Shown: piece after piece, positions 32,340 through 40,388 of the stretch
Layout: the number at the start of each line of letters is the position of its first letter
Position numbering within the stretch: position 1 is the stretch's first letter
NCBI RefSeq assembly: GCF_002303925.1
Contig: NZ_MRCS01000038.1
Span: forward strand, 1-64,000
Direction of reading: 5' to 3'
From: Pseudomonas sp. ACN8
Lineage (GTDB): Bacteria > Pseudomonadota > Gammaproteobacteria > Pseudomonadales > Pseudomonadaceae
DNA length: 64,000 nt
Program-made: the position numbers and the translations under genes
The notes under the pieces: model-generated
Databases searched by the model: none
The model's input: only the letters and a program-made list of their open reading frames with translations
What the model was told of the DNA's origin: nothing

Positions 32340-33698
32340 ATGGCCTACGATTTTGACCTTTATGTGATTGGTGCCGGTTCCGGCGGTGTGCGGGCTGCGC
32401 GGTTTGCCGCCGGGTTCGGTGCGAAAGTGGCCGTGGCCGAGAGCCGCTATCTGGGCGGGACCTGCGTGAACGTCGGCTGCGTGCCGAAAAAATTGCTGGT
32501 CTACGGTGCGCACTTCGCCGAAGACTTCGAGCAGGCTTCCGGTTTTGGCTGGAGCCTGGATGAGGCGCAGTTCGACTGGCCGACGTTGATCGCCAACAAG
32601 GACCGCGAGATCAATCGCCTCAATGGAATTTATCGCAATCTGCTGGTCAACAGCGGCGTGACCTTGCATGAAGGCCACGCGAAGATCGTCGACCCGCATC
32701 AGGTCGAGATCAATGGCGAGCGCTTTACCGCCAAAAACATCCTGATCGCCACCGGCGGCTGGCCGCAGATTCCGGAGATTCCGGGGCACGAGCATGCCAT
32801 CAGTTCCAACCAGGCGTTCTTCCTCAAAGAGCTGCCCAAGCGCGTGCTGGTGGTGGGCGGCGGTTACATTGCGGTCGAGTTCGCCGGGATCTTCCACGGC
32901 CTGGGTGCCGAGACCACGTTGCTGTATCGCGGCGAATTGTTCCTGCGCGGCTTTGACGGTTCCGTGCGCAAGCATTTGCAGGAAGAGTTGACCAAGCGCG
33001 GCATGGACCTGCAATTCAATGCGGATATCGAGCGTATTGACAAGCAGGCCGATGGCAGCCTGAAGGTCACGCTCAAGGATGGTCGCCAGCTGGAAGCCGA
33101 TTGCGTGTTCTACGCCACGGGTCGTCGTCCGATGCTGGACAATCTGGGGCTGGAAAACACCGGGGTCAAACTCGACGGGAAAGGCTTTGTCGAGGTCGAT
33201 GAGCTGTATCAGACCGCCGAACCGTCGATCCTGGCGCTGGGCGATGTGATTGGTCGCGTTCAACTGACACCGGTTGCCCTGGCTGAAGGCATGGCGGTGG
33301 CACGGCGCCTGTTCAAGCCAGAGCAGTATCGTCCGGTGGATTACAAGATGATCCCGACGGCGGTGTTCAGCCTGCCGAACATCGGCACCGTGGGTTTGAC
33401 CGAGGAGGAGGCTCGCGAAGCCGGCCACGAGGTGCAGATCTTCGAAAGCCGCTTCCGGCCGATGAAGCTGACCCTGACCGAGTGCCAGGAGCGCACGCTG
33501 ATGAAACTGGTGGTGGACGCCAGGACCGACAAGGTCCTGGGTTGCCACATGGTCGGCCCGGAAGCCGGTGAAATCGTTCAGGGCCTGGCGATTGCCTTGA
33601 GGGCCGGCGCCACCAAGCGCGACTTCGACGAAACTATCGGGGTGCACCCGACGGCCGCCGAAGAGTTCGTCACCATGCGTACGCCGGTCGCCGGTTAA
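32340..33698 (+). CDS. gor: Glutathione-disulfide reductase
   Basis: This 452-residue flavoprotein has the FAD motif VIGAGSGGVRAARFA at the N-terminus and redox-active cysteines in GGTCVNVGCVPKKL. The NADPH-binding GGGYIAVEFAGIF has the GxGxxA-type fingerprint, and the interface HPTAAEEFVTM has the catalytic His. It reduces oxidised glutathione with NADPH. The length matches E. coli Gor. The start follows GAGGA by 7 bp. It is convergent with the KfrA-like gene and overlaps its stop by 4 bp. Confidence 0.95.
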   Translation: MAYDFDLYVIGAGSGGVRAARFAAGFGAKVAVAESRYLGGTCVNVGCVPKKLLVYGAHFAEDFEQASGFGWSLDEAQFDWPTLIANKDREINRLNGIYRNLLVNSGVTLHEGHAKIVDPHQVEINGERFTAKNILIATGGWPQIPEIPGHEHAISSNQAFFLKELPKRVLVVGGGYIAVEFAGIFHGLGAETTLLYRGELFLRGFDGSVRKHLQEELTKRGMDLQFNADIERIDKQADGSLKVTLKDGRQLEADCVFYATGRRPMLDNLGLENTGVKLDGKGFVEVDELYQTAEPSILALGDVIGRVQLTPVALAEGMAVARRLFKPEQYRPVDYKMIPTAVFSLPNIGTVGLTEEEAREAGHEVQIFESRFRPMKLTLTECQERTLMKLVVDARTDKVLGCHMVGPEAGEIVQGLAIALRAGATKRDFDETIGVHPTAAEEFVTMRTPVAG

Positions 33699-34705
33699 AC
33701 GTCCTTCGCTGCGTCTGCCGCTACCGCAAGGGTCGCGGCCAGACGCACGCGTTCTTCCAGATCCGCCCGGGTCTTGGCCAGATCCATTTCCAGTGACCTG
33801 TTGAGCTGCGACTGCTCGTCGACGTTCTGTTTGAGTGCCTGGCTTTCCAGCAGGGCGACCCGCAGGCGTTCCTGGAGGAGGGTGCGCTCGCCGTCGACGC
33901 GGGTGGCCTGTTCCAGCAACTGGTCCTGACGGGTATTGCTTTGCTTGAGCTGCTCTTGCAGCAGGCTCAGTTCTCGCAGGGTGCCGCGGTTTTCAGTTAG
34001 CAAGCGCTCATTGTCACGGTGCAATTGGGTGATTTCATCCTGGCGCACCAGCGCGCTTTGTTGTGCCTGGCGCAGTTCCATCTGTATCTGTTGCACCTGG
34101 CCTTCATGGCGACTCATTTCCTGTTCGCGCTGTTCCTTGACCGCATTGCGGTAGTGCTCCAGCGCGTCGCGAGTGTGCAGGTGCTTTTCTTCAAGGGAGC
34201 GGATCTGCTCGTCCTTGTCTTTCAAGCGCAATTCGAAATCGGCCAGCGCCTGGTTCAGCCCGGCGTTGCGGGTCTGCTCCGTTTGCAGCAGGGCGCGGGT
34301 TTCTTGCAGGGCCTCGGATTCCTGGGTCAGCGCCAGGCTTTGAAATTCGTATTGCTGGTGCAGTTCGCTGTTGGCCTCTTGCGCTTCGCTGAGCTGGTTA
34401 TCCAGCGCTTTGCGTTGTTCCTCGTACTGCGTGCGCGCCTGGTCGATGGGTTCTTGCGCCTGCTCCTTGAGTCTCTGTGCGAGCCGCGCCACCAACGCCA
34501 TCAGTTCGTCGTCGATCGGTTCCGACGGAGCTTCGACAGGTTCGACCCTGTCATCAAGCTCCTTGAGGTAGCGATGAATCGTGGTTTTCGAGCCGGTATT
34601 ACCCATCTCGATGCGTACGGCATCGATGCTGGGGTTTTCGCCGCGGGCGAGGATCGCCAACCGAGCGGCTTGAACCACCGCTTTATTTACACCGCCGCGT
34701 GCCAT
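33695..34705 (-). CDS. KfrA-like DNA-binding coiled-coil protein
   Basis: This 336-residue protein has an N-terminal KfrA-type DNA-binding domain (NKAVVQAARLAILARGENPS, then GSKTTIHRYLKELDD; residues ~5-50). The remaining ~270 residues are an almost uninterrupted Glu/Gln/Arg-rich coiled coil. KfrA of IncP plasmids binds DNA, represses itself and forms filaments. Here a perfect 14-bp palindrome GTGGTACGTACCAC lies 23 bp upstream of the start. It is divergent from a tyrosine recombinase. The plasmid-type protein on a chromosome suggests an old acquisition, but codon use matches its neighbours. Confidence 0.8.
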   Translation of the reverse strand: MARGGVNKAVVQAARLAILARGENPSIDAVRIEMGNTGSKTTIHRYLKELDDRVEPVEAPSEPIDDELMALVARLAQRLKEQAQEPIDQARTQYEEQRKALDNQLSEAQEANSELHQQYEFQSLALTQESEALQETRALLQTEQTRNAGLNQALADFELRLKDKDEQIRSLEEKHLHTRDALEHYRNAVKEQREQEMSRHEGQVQQIQMELRQAQQSALVRQDEITQLHRDNERLLTENRGTLRELSLLQEQLKQSNTRQDQLLEQATRVDGERTLLQERLRVALLESQALKQNVDEQSQLNRSLEMDLAKTRADLEERVRLAATLAVAADAAKDV

Positions 34706-34728
34706 GAGATCTCCCGGGTTTTAATGAT

Positions 34729-34742
34729 GTGGTACGTACCAC
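34729..34742. promoter_or_regulatory. Perfect palindrome in the kfrA-like/recombinase divergent promoter
   Basis: GTGGTACGTACCAC is self-complementary throughout. A second inverted repeat, CATTCAAT (34760-34767) / ATTGAATG (34782-34789), follows in the same AT-rich gap. They are candidate operators for the KfrA-like protein or binding sites of the recombinase. Confidence 0.55.
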
Positions 34743-34862
34743 GTAAATACACATTGTACCATTCAATTCATAAAGTTAAATATTGAATGTAACTGACGCG
34801 GGATATACTGGTATTACCCCGTGTGATACACCCATTACCGGTTTTTGACCCGTCAAAGCGGT

Positions 34863-35822
34863 ATGAATTCAAGAGTTGAGCCCATGACCGAGCTGGATCG
34901 TTACCTGCAAGCCGCGACACGCGACAACACCCGTCGCAGCTATCGGGCAGCCATCGAACACTTCGAAGTGACGTGGGGTGGATTTCTGCCGGCCACCGGC
35001 GACAGCGTGGCGCGTTACCTGGTGGCCCATGCCGGGGTGTTGTCGATCAATACGCTGAAGCTGCGCTTGTCGGCATTGGCCCAGTGGCACAACAGCCAGG
35101 GCTTTGCCGATCCCACCAAGGCGCCGGTGGTGCGCAAGGTGTTCAAGGGCATTCGCGCGCTGCACCCGGCCCAGGAAAAACAAGCCGAACCCTTGCAGCT
35201 TCAGCATCTGGAGCAGGTGGTCAGTTGTCTGGAGCTGGAAGTGCAAACCGCCAAGGCCAAAGGTGATCGACCGGGCTTGCTGCGGGCCAAGCGCGACATG
35301 GCCCTGATCCTGTTGGGCTTCTGGCGCGGCTTCCGCAGTGATGAGCTATGCCGGCTCAGGGTGGAACACGTACAGGCCAGCGCCGGTTCCGGCATCAGTC
35401 TCTATCTGCCGCGCAGCAAGAGTGATCGCGACAACCTCGGCAAGACCTATCAGACGCCAGCCTTGCAACGCTTGTGTCCGGTGCAGGCTTATATCGACTG
35501 GATTACCGAGGCGGCACTGGTGCGGGGGCCGGTGTTCCGTGGCATCGACCGCTGGGGGCATCTGGGCGAGGAGGGATTGCACGCCAACAGTGTGATTCCG
35601 TTATTGCGTCAGGCGTTGGCCCGAGCAGGTATCGCTGGCGAGCTTTACACCAGTCACTCCTTGCGTCGCGGTTTTGCCACCTGGGCGCATCAGAGTGGCT
35701 GGGATTTGAAGTCGCTGATGAGCTATGTGGGCTGGAAAGACATGAAGTCAGCCATGCGTTACATCGAAACCAGTCCGTTCCTCGGCATGGCGCGCATCAC
35801 GGAAAAGCCGGTGGAGTCCTAG
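34863..35822 (+). CDS. Tyrosine site-specific recombinase
   Basis: This recombinase has about 319 residues. An N-terminal SAM-like core-binding domain (residues ~1-110) precedes the catalytic domain, with Arg in GFWRGFRSDELCRL, Lys in LPRSKSDR, SHSLRRGFATWA (His-x-x-Arg) and VGWKDMKSAMRYIE with the nucleophile Tyr. Trp occupies the second-His position, which the family tolerates. Start sites at 34845 (TTG), 34863 and 34884 are possible; none has a strong ribosome site. No phage genes or attachment-site duplications are nearby. It may work with the divergent KfrA-like protein. Confidence 0.8.
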   Translation: MNSRVEPMTELDRYLQAATRDNTRRSYRAAIEHFEVTWGGFLPATGDSVARYLVAHAGVLSINTLKLRLSALAQWHNSQGFADPTKAPVVRKVFKGIRALHPAQEKQAEPLQLQHLEQVVSCLELEVQTAKAKGDRPGLLRAKRDMALILLGFWRGFRSDELCRLRVEHVQASAGSGISLYLPRSKSDRDNLGKTYQTPALQRLCPVQAYIDWITEAALVRGPVFRGIDRWGHLGEEGLHANSVIPLLRQALARAGIAGELYTSHSLRRGFATWAHQSGWDLKSLMSYVGWKDMKSAMRYIETSPFLGMARITEKPVES

Positions 35823-35960
35823 ATACCGTTTTCTTCTATTATTACCGCTGGCTAATAGCGAAAGCCAATCAGCAGCATCAGGTTTGCCAATGAGTCAACC
35901 GTCCGTCGAGTGGGTAAAGTTCTCTCCATCAACTTCTTAACCCCTGACGGAGAGTCAACG

Positions 35961-36524
35961 ATGCCTATCATCAACAGCCAAGTTAAACCGTTCAAAGCTG
36001 ACGCATTCAAAAATGGCGACTTCGTAAAAGTCTCGGACGCTGACCTCAAAGGCAAGTGGTCTGTGGTGTTCTTCTACCCGGCCGACTTCACCTTCGTCTG
36101 CCCGACCGAGCTGGAAGACCTGGCCGACAACTACGACGCATTCCAGAAACTGGGCGTCGAGATCTACAGCGTTTCCACCGACACCCATTTCGCCCACGCG
36201 GCCTGGCACAACACTTCGCCAGCCATCGGCAAGATCCAGTACACCATGATCGGCGACCCGACCCACGCCATCTCCCGCAACTTCGACGTGCTGATCGAAG
36301 AAGCAGGCCTGGCTGACCGTGGCACCTTCGTGATCAACCCTGAAGGCCAGATCAAGATCGTTGAACTGAACGACGGCGGTGTAGGCCGTGACGCTTCCGA
36401 GCTGCTGCGCAAGATCAAGGCTGCCCAGTACGTCGCTGCTCACCCAGGTCAGGTTTGCCCAGCCAAGTGGAAAGAGGGCGAGGCCACTCTGGCGCCGTCC
36501 CTGGACCTGGTCGGCAAGATCTAA
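35961..36524 (+). CDS. ahpC: Alkyl hydroperoxide reductase subunit C (peroxiredoxin)
   Basis: This 187-residue 2-Cys peroxiredoxin has the peroxidatic Cys in FTFVCPTE and the resolving Cys in GQVCPAKW near the C-terminus. It reduces H2O2 and organic peroxides, with AhpF as electron donor. The strong codon bias indicates high expression. The start at 35961 has GGAG 9 bp upstream. An OxyR site is expected upstream, but I could not identify one convincingly. Confidence 0.97.
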   Translation: MPIINSQVKPFKADAFKNGDFVKVSDADLKGKWSVVFFYPADFTFVCPTELEDLADNYDAFQKLGVEIYSVSTDTHFAHAAWHNTSPAIGKIQYTMIGDPTHAISRNFDVLIEEAGLADRGTFVINPEGQIKIVELNDGGVGRDASELLRKIKAAQYVAAHPGQVCPAKWKEGEATLAPSLDLVGKI

Positions 36525-36586
36525 GTCTGTGACGTGCTTCATCAGGGCGCACTTGCGCACCTTCTAAGCAAGCTGCACCGCCCAAT

Positions 36587-36623
36587 AAAAACGCCCGGGC
36601 GAGATTCGCTCGGGCGTTTTTTT
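36587..36623 (+). terminator. ahpC terminator/attenuator
   Basis: ACGCCCG and CGGGCGT enclose an imperfect stem-loop and are followed by a run of seven T. It lies between ahpC and ahpF, so it probably lowers ahpF transcript relative to ahpC. Confidence 0.85.
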
Positions 36624-36651
36624 GTCTCAAGAATTCAAGGAAATCGCCCGT

Positions 36652-38214
36652 ATGTTGGACACCAATCTTAAAGCCCAGTTGAAATCGTACCTGGAACGGG
36701 TCACCCAGCCGATCGAGATCGTTGCTTCCCTCGACGACGGTGCGAAATCCCGGGAAATGCTCGAACTGTTGAAAGACGTTGCCAGTCTTTCTACCCAGAT
36801 TACCTTGCTCGACAATGGCGATGATGCACGCAAGCCGTCGTTCTCGATCAATCGCCCCGGGGCCGATATCAGCCTGCGTTTCGCCGGCATCCCGATGGGC
36901 CACGAATTCACGTCCCTGGTGCTGGCCTTGCTGCAGGTCGGCGGTCACCCGTCCAAAGCCAGTGCCGAAGTGATCGAACAGATCCGCTCGCTCAAGGGTG
37001 AGTTCAACTTCGAGACTTACTTCTCGCTGTCCTGCCAGAACTGTCCGGACGTGGTCCAGGCGCTGAACCTGATGGCGGTACTGAACCCGAACATTCGCCA
37101 CGTCGCCATCGACGGCGCGCTGTTCCAGGCCGAAGTCGATGAGCGCCAGATCATGGCGGTCCCAAGCATCTACCTCAACGGTGTGAACTTCGGCCAAGGC
37201 CGCATGGGCCTGGAAGAAATCCTCGCCAGGATCGACACCAGCGGCGCCGAACGTCAGGCCGAGAAGATCAGCGCCAAGGAAACCTTTGACGTGCTGGTGG
37301 TCGGCGGTGGTCCGGCCGGTGCTTCGGCGGCCATCTACGCGGCCCGCAAAGGCATCCGTACCGGCGTTGCGGCCGAGCGTTTTGGTGGGCAGGTGCTGGA
37401 CACCATGGCCATCGAAAACTTCATCTCGGTGCAGGAAACCGAAGGGCCGAAACTGGCCGTGGCCCTGGAAGAGCACGTCAAGCAGTACGACGTGGATATC
37501 ATGAATCTGCAACGCGCAGACAAATTGATCGCTGGCAGAGACGGTCAGGTGCACGAAGTCCACTTCGCCAGCGGCGCGAAGCTCAAGGCCAGGGCCGTGA
37601 TCCTCGCAACCGGCGCGCGGTGGCGTGAAATGAACGTGCCGGGTGAGCAGCAGTACCGCAACAAGGGCGTGGCGTACTGCCCGCACTGTGACGGCCCGCT
37701 GTTCAAGGGCAAGCGCGTGGCGGTGATTGGCGGCGGCAACTCCGGCGTCGAAGCGGCCATCGACCTGGCCGGTATCGTGTCCCATGTCACGCTGCTGGAG
37801 TTCGACGTGCAGTTGCGAGCCGATGCGGTATTGCAGCGCAAGTTGCACAGCCTGCCGAACGTCACCGTGATCACCAGTGCGCAAACCACTGAAGTCACCG
37901 GCGATGGCCAGAAGGTCAACGGCCTGCGCTACAGGGATCGTCAGAGCGACGAATTGCGCAGTGTGGAACTGGAAGGGATCTTTGTGCAGATCGGTTTGTT
38001 GCCTAATACCGATTGGCTCAAGGGCACCATCGAGTTGTCGCCCCGTGGCGAGATCATCGTCGACGCTCGCGGTGAAACGTCGGTGCCGGGGGTGTTCGCC
38101 GCCGGCGACGTGACCACGGTGCCGTACAAGCAGATCGTGATCGCGGTGGGCGAGGGCGCCAAGGCTTCACTGAGTGCCTTCGATCACTTGATCCGCACTT
38201 CTGCACCGGCATAA
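36652..38214 (+). CDS. ahpF: Alkyl hydroperoxide reductase subunit F
   Basis: This 520-residue flavoprotein disulfide reductase feeds electrons from NADH to AhpC. The N-terminal tandem thioredoxin-like domain carries LSCQNCPDV. The FAD domain starts at VVGGGPAGASAAIYAARKG, the catalytic pair is YCPHCDG, and the NADH fingerprint is IGGGNSGVEAA. The start at 36652 follows AAGGAAA by 7 bp. A REPIN and a terminator follow. Confidence 0.97.
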   Translation: MLDTNLKAQLKSYLERVTQPIEIVASLDDGAKSREMLELLKDVASLSTQITLLDNGDDARKPSFSINRPGADISLRFAGIPMGHEFTSLVLALLQVGGHPSKASAEVIEQIRSLKGEFNFETYFSLSCQNCPDVVQALNLMAVLNPNIRHVAIDGALFQAEVDERQIMAVPSIYLNGVNFGQGRMGLEEILARIDTSGAERQAEKISAKETFDVLVVGGGPAGASAAIYAARKGIRTGVAAERFGGQVLDTMAIENFISVQETEGPKLAVALEEHVKQYDVDIMNLQRADKLIAGRDGQVHEVHFASGAKLKARAVILATGARWREMNVPGEQQYRNKGVAYCPHCDGPLFKGKRVAVIGGGNSGVEAAIDLAGIVSHVTLLEFDVQLRADAVLQRKLHSLPNVTVITSAQTTEVTGDGQKVNGLRYRDRQSDELRSVELEGIFVQIGLLPNTDWLKGTIELSPRGEIIVDARGETSVPGVFAAGDVTTVPYKQIVIAVGEGAKASLSAFDHLIRTSAPA

Positions 38215-38217
38215 ACC

Positions 38218-38239
38218 CCGGCACTGAAAACACAAAACC
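38218..38239. repeat. 22-bp direct repeat flanking a REPIN, left copy
   Basis: CCGGCACTGAAAACACAAAA plus CC, repeated at 38355-38376 with one substitution (A to G). The two copies bracket the REPIN at 38241-38340. Confidence 0.75.
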
Positions 38240-38240
38240 T

Positions 38241-38340
38241 TGTAGGAGCGAGCTCGCTCGCGATGGTCGCCAACGATAACGCTGGTTGGCAGGTGCCCCG
38301 CGGTGTTCTCAGGTTTATCGCGAGCAAGCTCGCTCCTACA
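38241..38340. repeat. REPIN, 100-bp class, at the ahpF 3' end
   Basis: Inverted REP palindromes TGTAGGAGCGAGC... and ...GCTCGCTCCTACA enclose about 50 bp. The interior carries AACGATAACG near the left end, so it lies in the opposite orientation to the copy at 30725. Direct repeats flank it. Confidence 0.85.
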
Positions 38341-38354
38341 AGGGGCATCGGCCG

Positions 38355-38376
38355 CCGGCGCTGAAAACACAAAACC
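38355..38376. repeat. 22-bp direct repeat flanking a REPIN, right copy
   Basis: CCGGCGCTGAAAACACAAAA plus CC. Its right half forms the left arm of the terminator at 38366-38403, so the left copy looks like a duplicated terminator arm. Confidence 0.75.
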
Positions 38377-38403
38377 CCATGAGTGATCATGGGGTTTTGT
38401 GTT
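38366..38403. terminator. Bidirectional terminator between ahpF and gloA
   Basis: AACACAAAACCCCATGA pairs perfectly with TCATGGGGTTTTGTGTT around a 4-bp loop. A long symmetric stem between convergent genes. Confidence 0.85.
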
Positions 38404-38440
38404 GTAAGTACATCAAAAAATGTGGGGTTTGTGGCGGATT

Positions 38441-38962
38441 TTAGAGCGGTGCGGGCTGAATGATCTCGACCCAGTAGGCGTCCGGGTCCTTGATGAACGC
38501 CAGGCTCTTCATGCGGCCATCGCTCAGGCGTTTTTGGAAATCGCAGCCCAGTGCTTCAAAGCGCTCGCAGGCGGCGACGATGTCCGGTACCGAAATGCAG
38601 ATGTGGCCGAAACCGCGTGGGTCGGTGTTGCCATTGTGGTAGGCGAAATCCGCATCGTTCTCTGTGCCGTGGTTGTGAGTCAGTTCCAGAATGCCGGGGA
38701 TCGATTTCATCCACTCGGTGCGTGCGGCGGCGTCCGCCGGGATCTGGTTCTTGTCCACCAGTGCCAGGAAATAAAGGCTGAATTCGGCTTCCGGGAAATC
38801 GCGTTTTTCCACCAGGGTAAAACCCAGGATGCGTGTGTAGAAGTCCAGAGACCTGGTGATGTCCTTGACCCGCAGCATGGTGTGGTTGAAGACAAAATTC
38901 TGTGTAGCGGCGTCCGGTTGGGCGGTGACGCCGGGGAATGTGTTCAATTCGTGCAGGCTCAT
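38441..38962 (-). CDS. gloA: Lactoylglutathione lyase (glyoxalase I)
   Basis: This 173-residue metalloenzyme converts the hemithioacetal of methylglyoxal and glutathione to S-lactoylglutathione. Family motifs are FNHTMLRVKDITRSLDFYT, LELTHNHGTE with metal Glu, GFGHICISVPD with metal His, and YWVEIIQP with the catalytic Glu. The longer type (173 residues, rather than ~130) is normal in Pseudomonas and often zinc-activated. The start has GGAG about 7 bp upstream. It is convergent with ahpF. Confidence 0.93.
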   Translation of the reverse strand: MSLHELNTFPGVTAQPDAATQNFVFNHTMLRVKDITRSLDFYTRILGFTLVEKRDFPEAEFSLYFLALVDKNQIPADAAARTEWMKSIPGILELTHNHGTENDADFAYHNGNTDPRGFGHICISVPDIVAACERFEALGCDFQKRLSDGRMKSLAFIKDPDAYWVEIIQPAPL

Positions 38963-39106
38963 GGGCCCTCCGGGAAATATGTGGGCTAACGAATGGTGAC
39001 AATGATACGCAAGGGTTCGGACATCACCAAACCCAAACAGTCGGCTATTGCCTGACAGCCGGCCTGGGCCCAGACTTTACGGCTTGATCCTTGAGTGCCC
39101 GTTGCG

Positions 39107-39625
39107 ATGATTCGACTCCCTAACCTGCTGTTCATCCTGCTAAGCGTGTTTTCGATGGCTGGCGTTGCTCGTGCAGATGCGCCAGTAGTCACTTGGCCGG
39201 AAGGCTGGCAGGTCGAAGAAGTGCCTGAGTCGGCGTCGGGGGTCAGTCGCCAGCGGGCGGTGAAAAATGATCAGAATGGATCGCCGCTCATGGTGATGGA
39301 ACTGACCATGAGTCCGGTGCAAAGCGATCACCGGGTAAACCTCGAAGGCGTATTGCTGGAGATGCGCAAGTCGGTTCAAAAAGACTTCTTTCAAGGCGGG
39401 TATCAAAGTGTCTGCACGCGCATTCATTCGACGACCTTGAGTCGATTGGCCGCGCTGGAAACAACCTGCACCATCACGCAAAACGGCAGGCATGTGCTTT
39501 CTCAAACATTGGTGGCCGCAGTGGATGCCGATAAGGCCTATGTTCTTTCCTACGCAGGGCAGGCTGAGGCTTATAAGGCGAGCCAGGGCGAAATAGACGC
39601 TGCCCGTAACAGCTTGAAACTTTAG
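39107..39625 (+). CDS. Secreted DUF4946-type protein
   Basis: This protein has about 172 residues and a cleavable signal peptide (MIRLPNLLFILLSVFSMAGV, cleavage about ARA-DAP). The mature domain begins VVTWPEGWQVEEVPESASG and has two Cys in the middle, likely forming a disulfide. It resembles the Pseudomonas DUF4946 family; function unknown. The start is taken at ATG 39107 rather than GTG 39095. No operon partners. Confidence 0.65.
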   Translation: MIRLPNLLFILLSVFSMAGVARADAPVVTWPEGWQVEEVPESASGVSRQRAVKNDQNGSPLMVMELTMSPVQSDHRVNLEGVLLEMRKSVQKDFFQGGYQSVCTRIHSTTLSRLAALETTCTITQNGRHVLSQTLVAAVDADKAYVLSYAGQAEAYKASQGEIDAARNSLKL

Positions 39626-39746
39626 TGCGCGACAGTGCTTTTTCGATGCATGAAGAAAATTTTAGATATCCAAATGGATTAAGCACAAAGTTGCTGGCAG
39701 TTCGATAATTGTGCGGTGTCCGCCTTCAGGTTTTAGATGGCCCATG

Positions 39747-39776
39747 AAAAAGCCCTGCATGAGCAGGGCTTTTTTG
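39747..39776. terminator. mvaU terminator
   Basis: AAAAAGCCCTGC and GCAGGGCTTTTTT form a 10-bp stem with loop ATGA, 12 bp after the mvaU stop. U-tracts are present in both directions. Confidence 0.85.
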
Positions 39777-39788
39777 TCGCCGCAAGAG

Positions 39789-40154
39789 TTAGCCGCGCAA
39801 CCAGGAATCAACGGTGGCCGCACCGTACTGTTCTTTCCAGGCTTTCAGGCCGCGGTGGTTGCCGCCCTTGGTTTCAATCAGCTCGCCGGTGTGCGGGTTC
39901 TGATAAACCTTGACCACACGGGCGCGGCGGGTTTTAGGGGCTGCTGCCTGCAACAGGCCGGATTTTGCCGGGTTAGGGTCGAGAATGGCGATGATGTCGC
40001 GCAGGCTCTTGCCATAGGTTTTCATCAAGCCCTGGAGCTTTTCTTCGAATTCGATTTCTTTCTTGAGCCCGGCATCGTTCTTCAGGGATTCCAACTGCTT
40101 GAGCTGTTCTTGAAGGGCCTTTTCGGCTGCACGAAATTCAGCGAGTCTGGACAA
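39789..40154 (-). CDS. mvaU: H-NS-like xenogeneic silencer MvaU (MvaT family)
   Basis: This nucleoid protein has about 121 residues. The N-terminal coiled-coil oligomerisation region (RLAEFRAAEKALQEQLKQLE, LKKEIEFEEKLQGLM) is followed by a linker and a C-terminal AT-hook-like DNA-binding domain with KVYQNPHTGELIETKGGNHRGL. It silences AT-rich foreign DNA together with MvaT. The best start is TTG at 40154: GGAG lies 8 bp before it and the family N-terminus is M-S-R-L-A-E-F; the ATG at 40196 adds 14 unrelated residues. A rare start codon may keep the level low. Confidence 0.88.
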   Translation of the reverse strand: MSRLAEFRAAEKALQEQLKQLESLKNDAGLKKEIEFEEKLQGLMKTYGKSLRDIIAILDPNPAKSGLLQAAAPKTRRARVVKVYQNPHTGELIETKGGNHRGLKAWKEQYGAATVDSWLRG

Positions 40155-40388
40155 TATCTTTACTCCAATAGTGTGTTTGGCTGAGACCAACCGCAAACAA
40201 AGCTATAAGCCAAGAGCCTTGAAGCGACTCGGTGATAGTGGCTCACCTGCCCATTTAGCGCAGGCATGAAAAATTGTAGTAGTTAATTGTCCAAGAGTAA
40301 ATCCTGTCTTTTTCTTCATGTAACGTCAGTAGTGTTTTGATTCAAATTGGTGCGGGTAATCGTTTGTTTTGGCGATTGAATTTGCGAT

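Noticed and set aside
35823..35960. Possible OxyR site upstream of ahpC
   Set aside because: Scattered ATAG/CTAT elements (for example ATAGCGAAAGCCAAT) are present, but the four-element spacing of OxyR sites does not fit.
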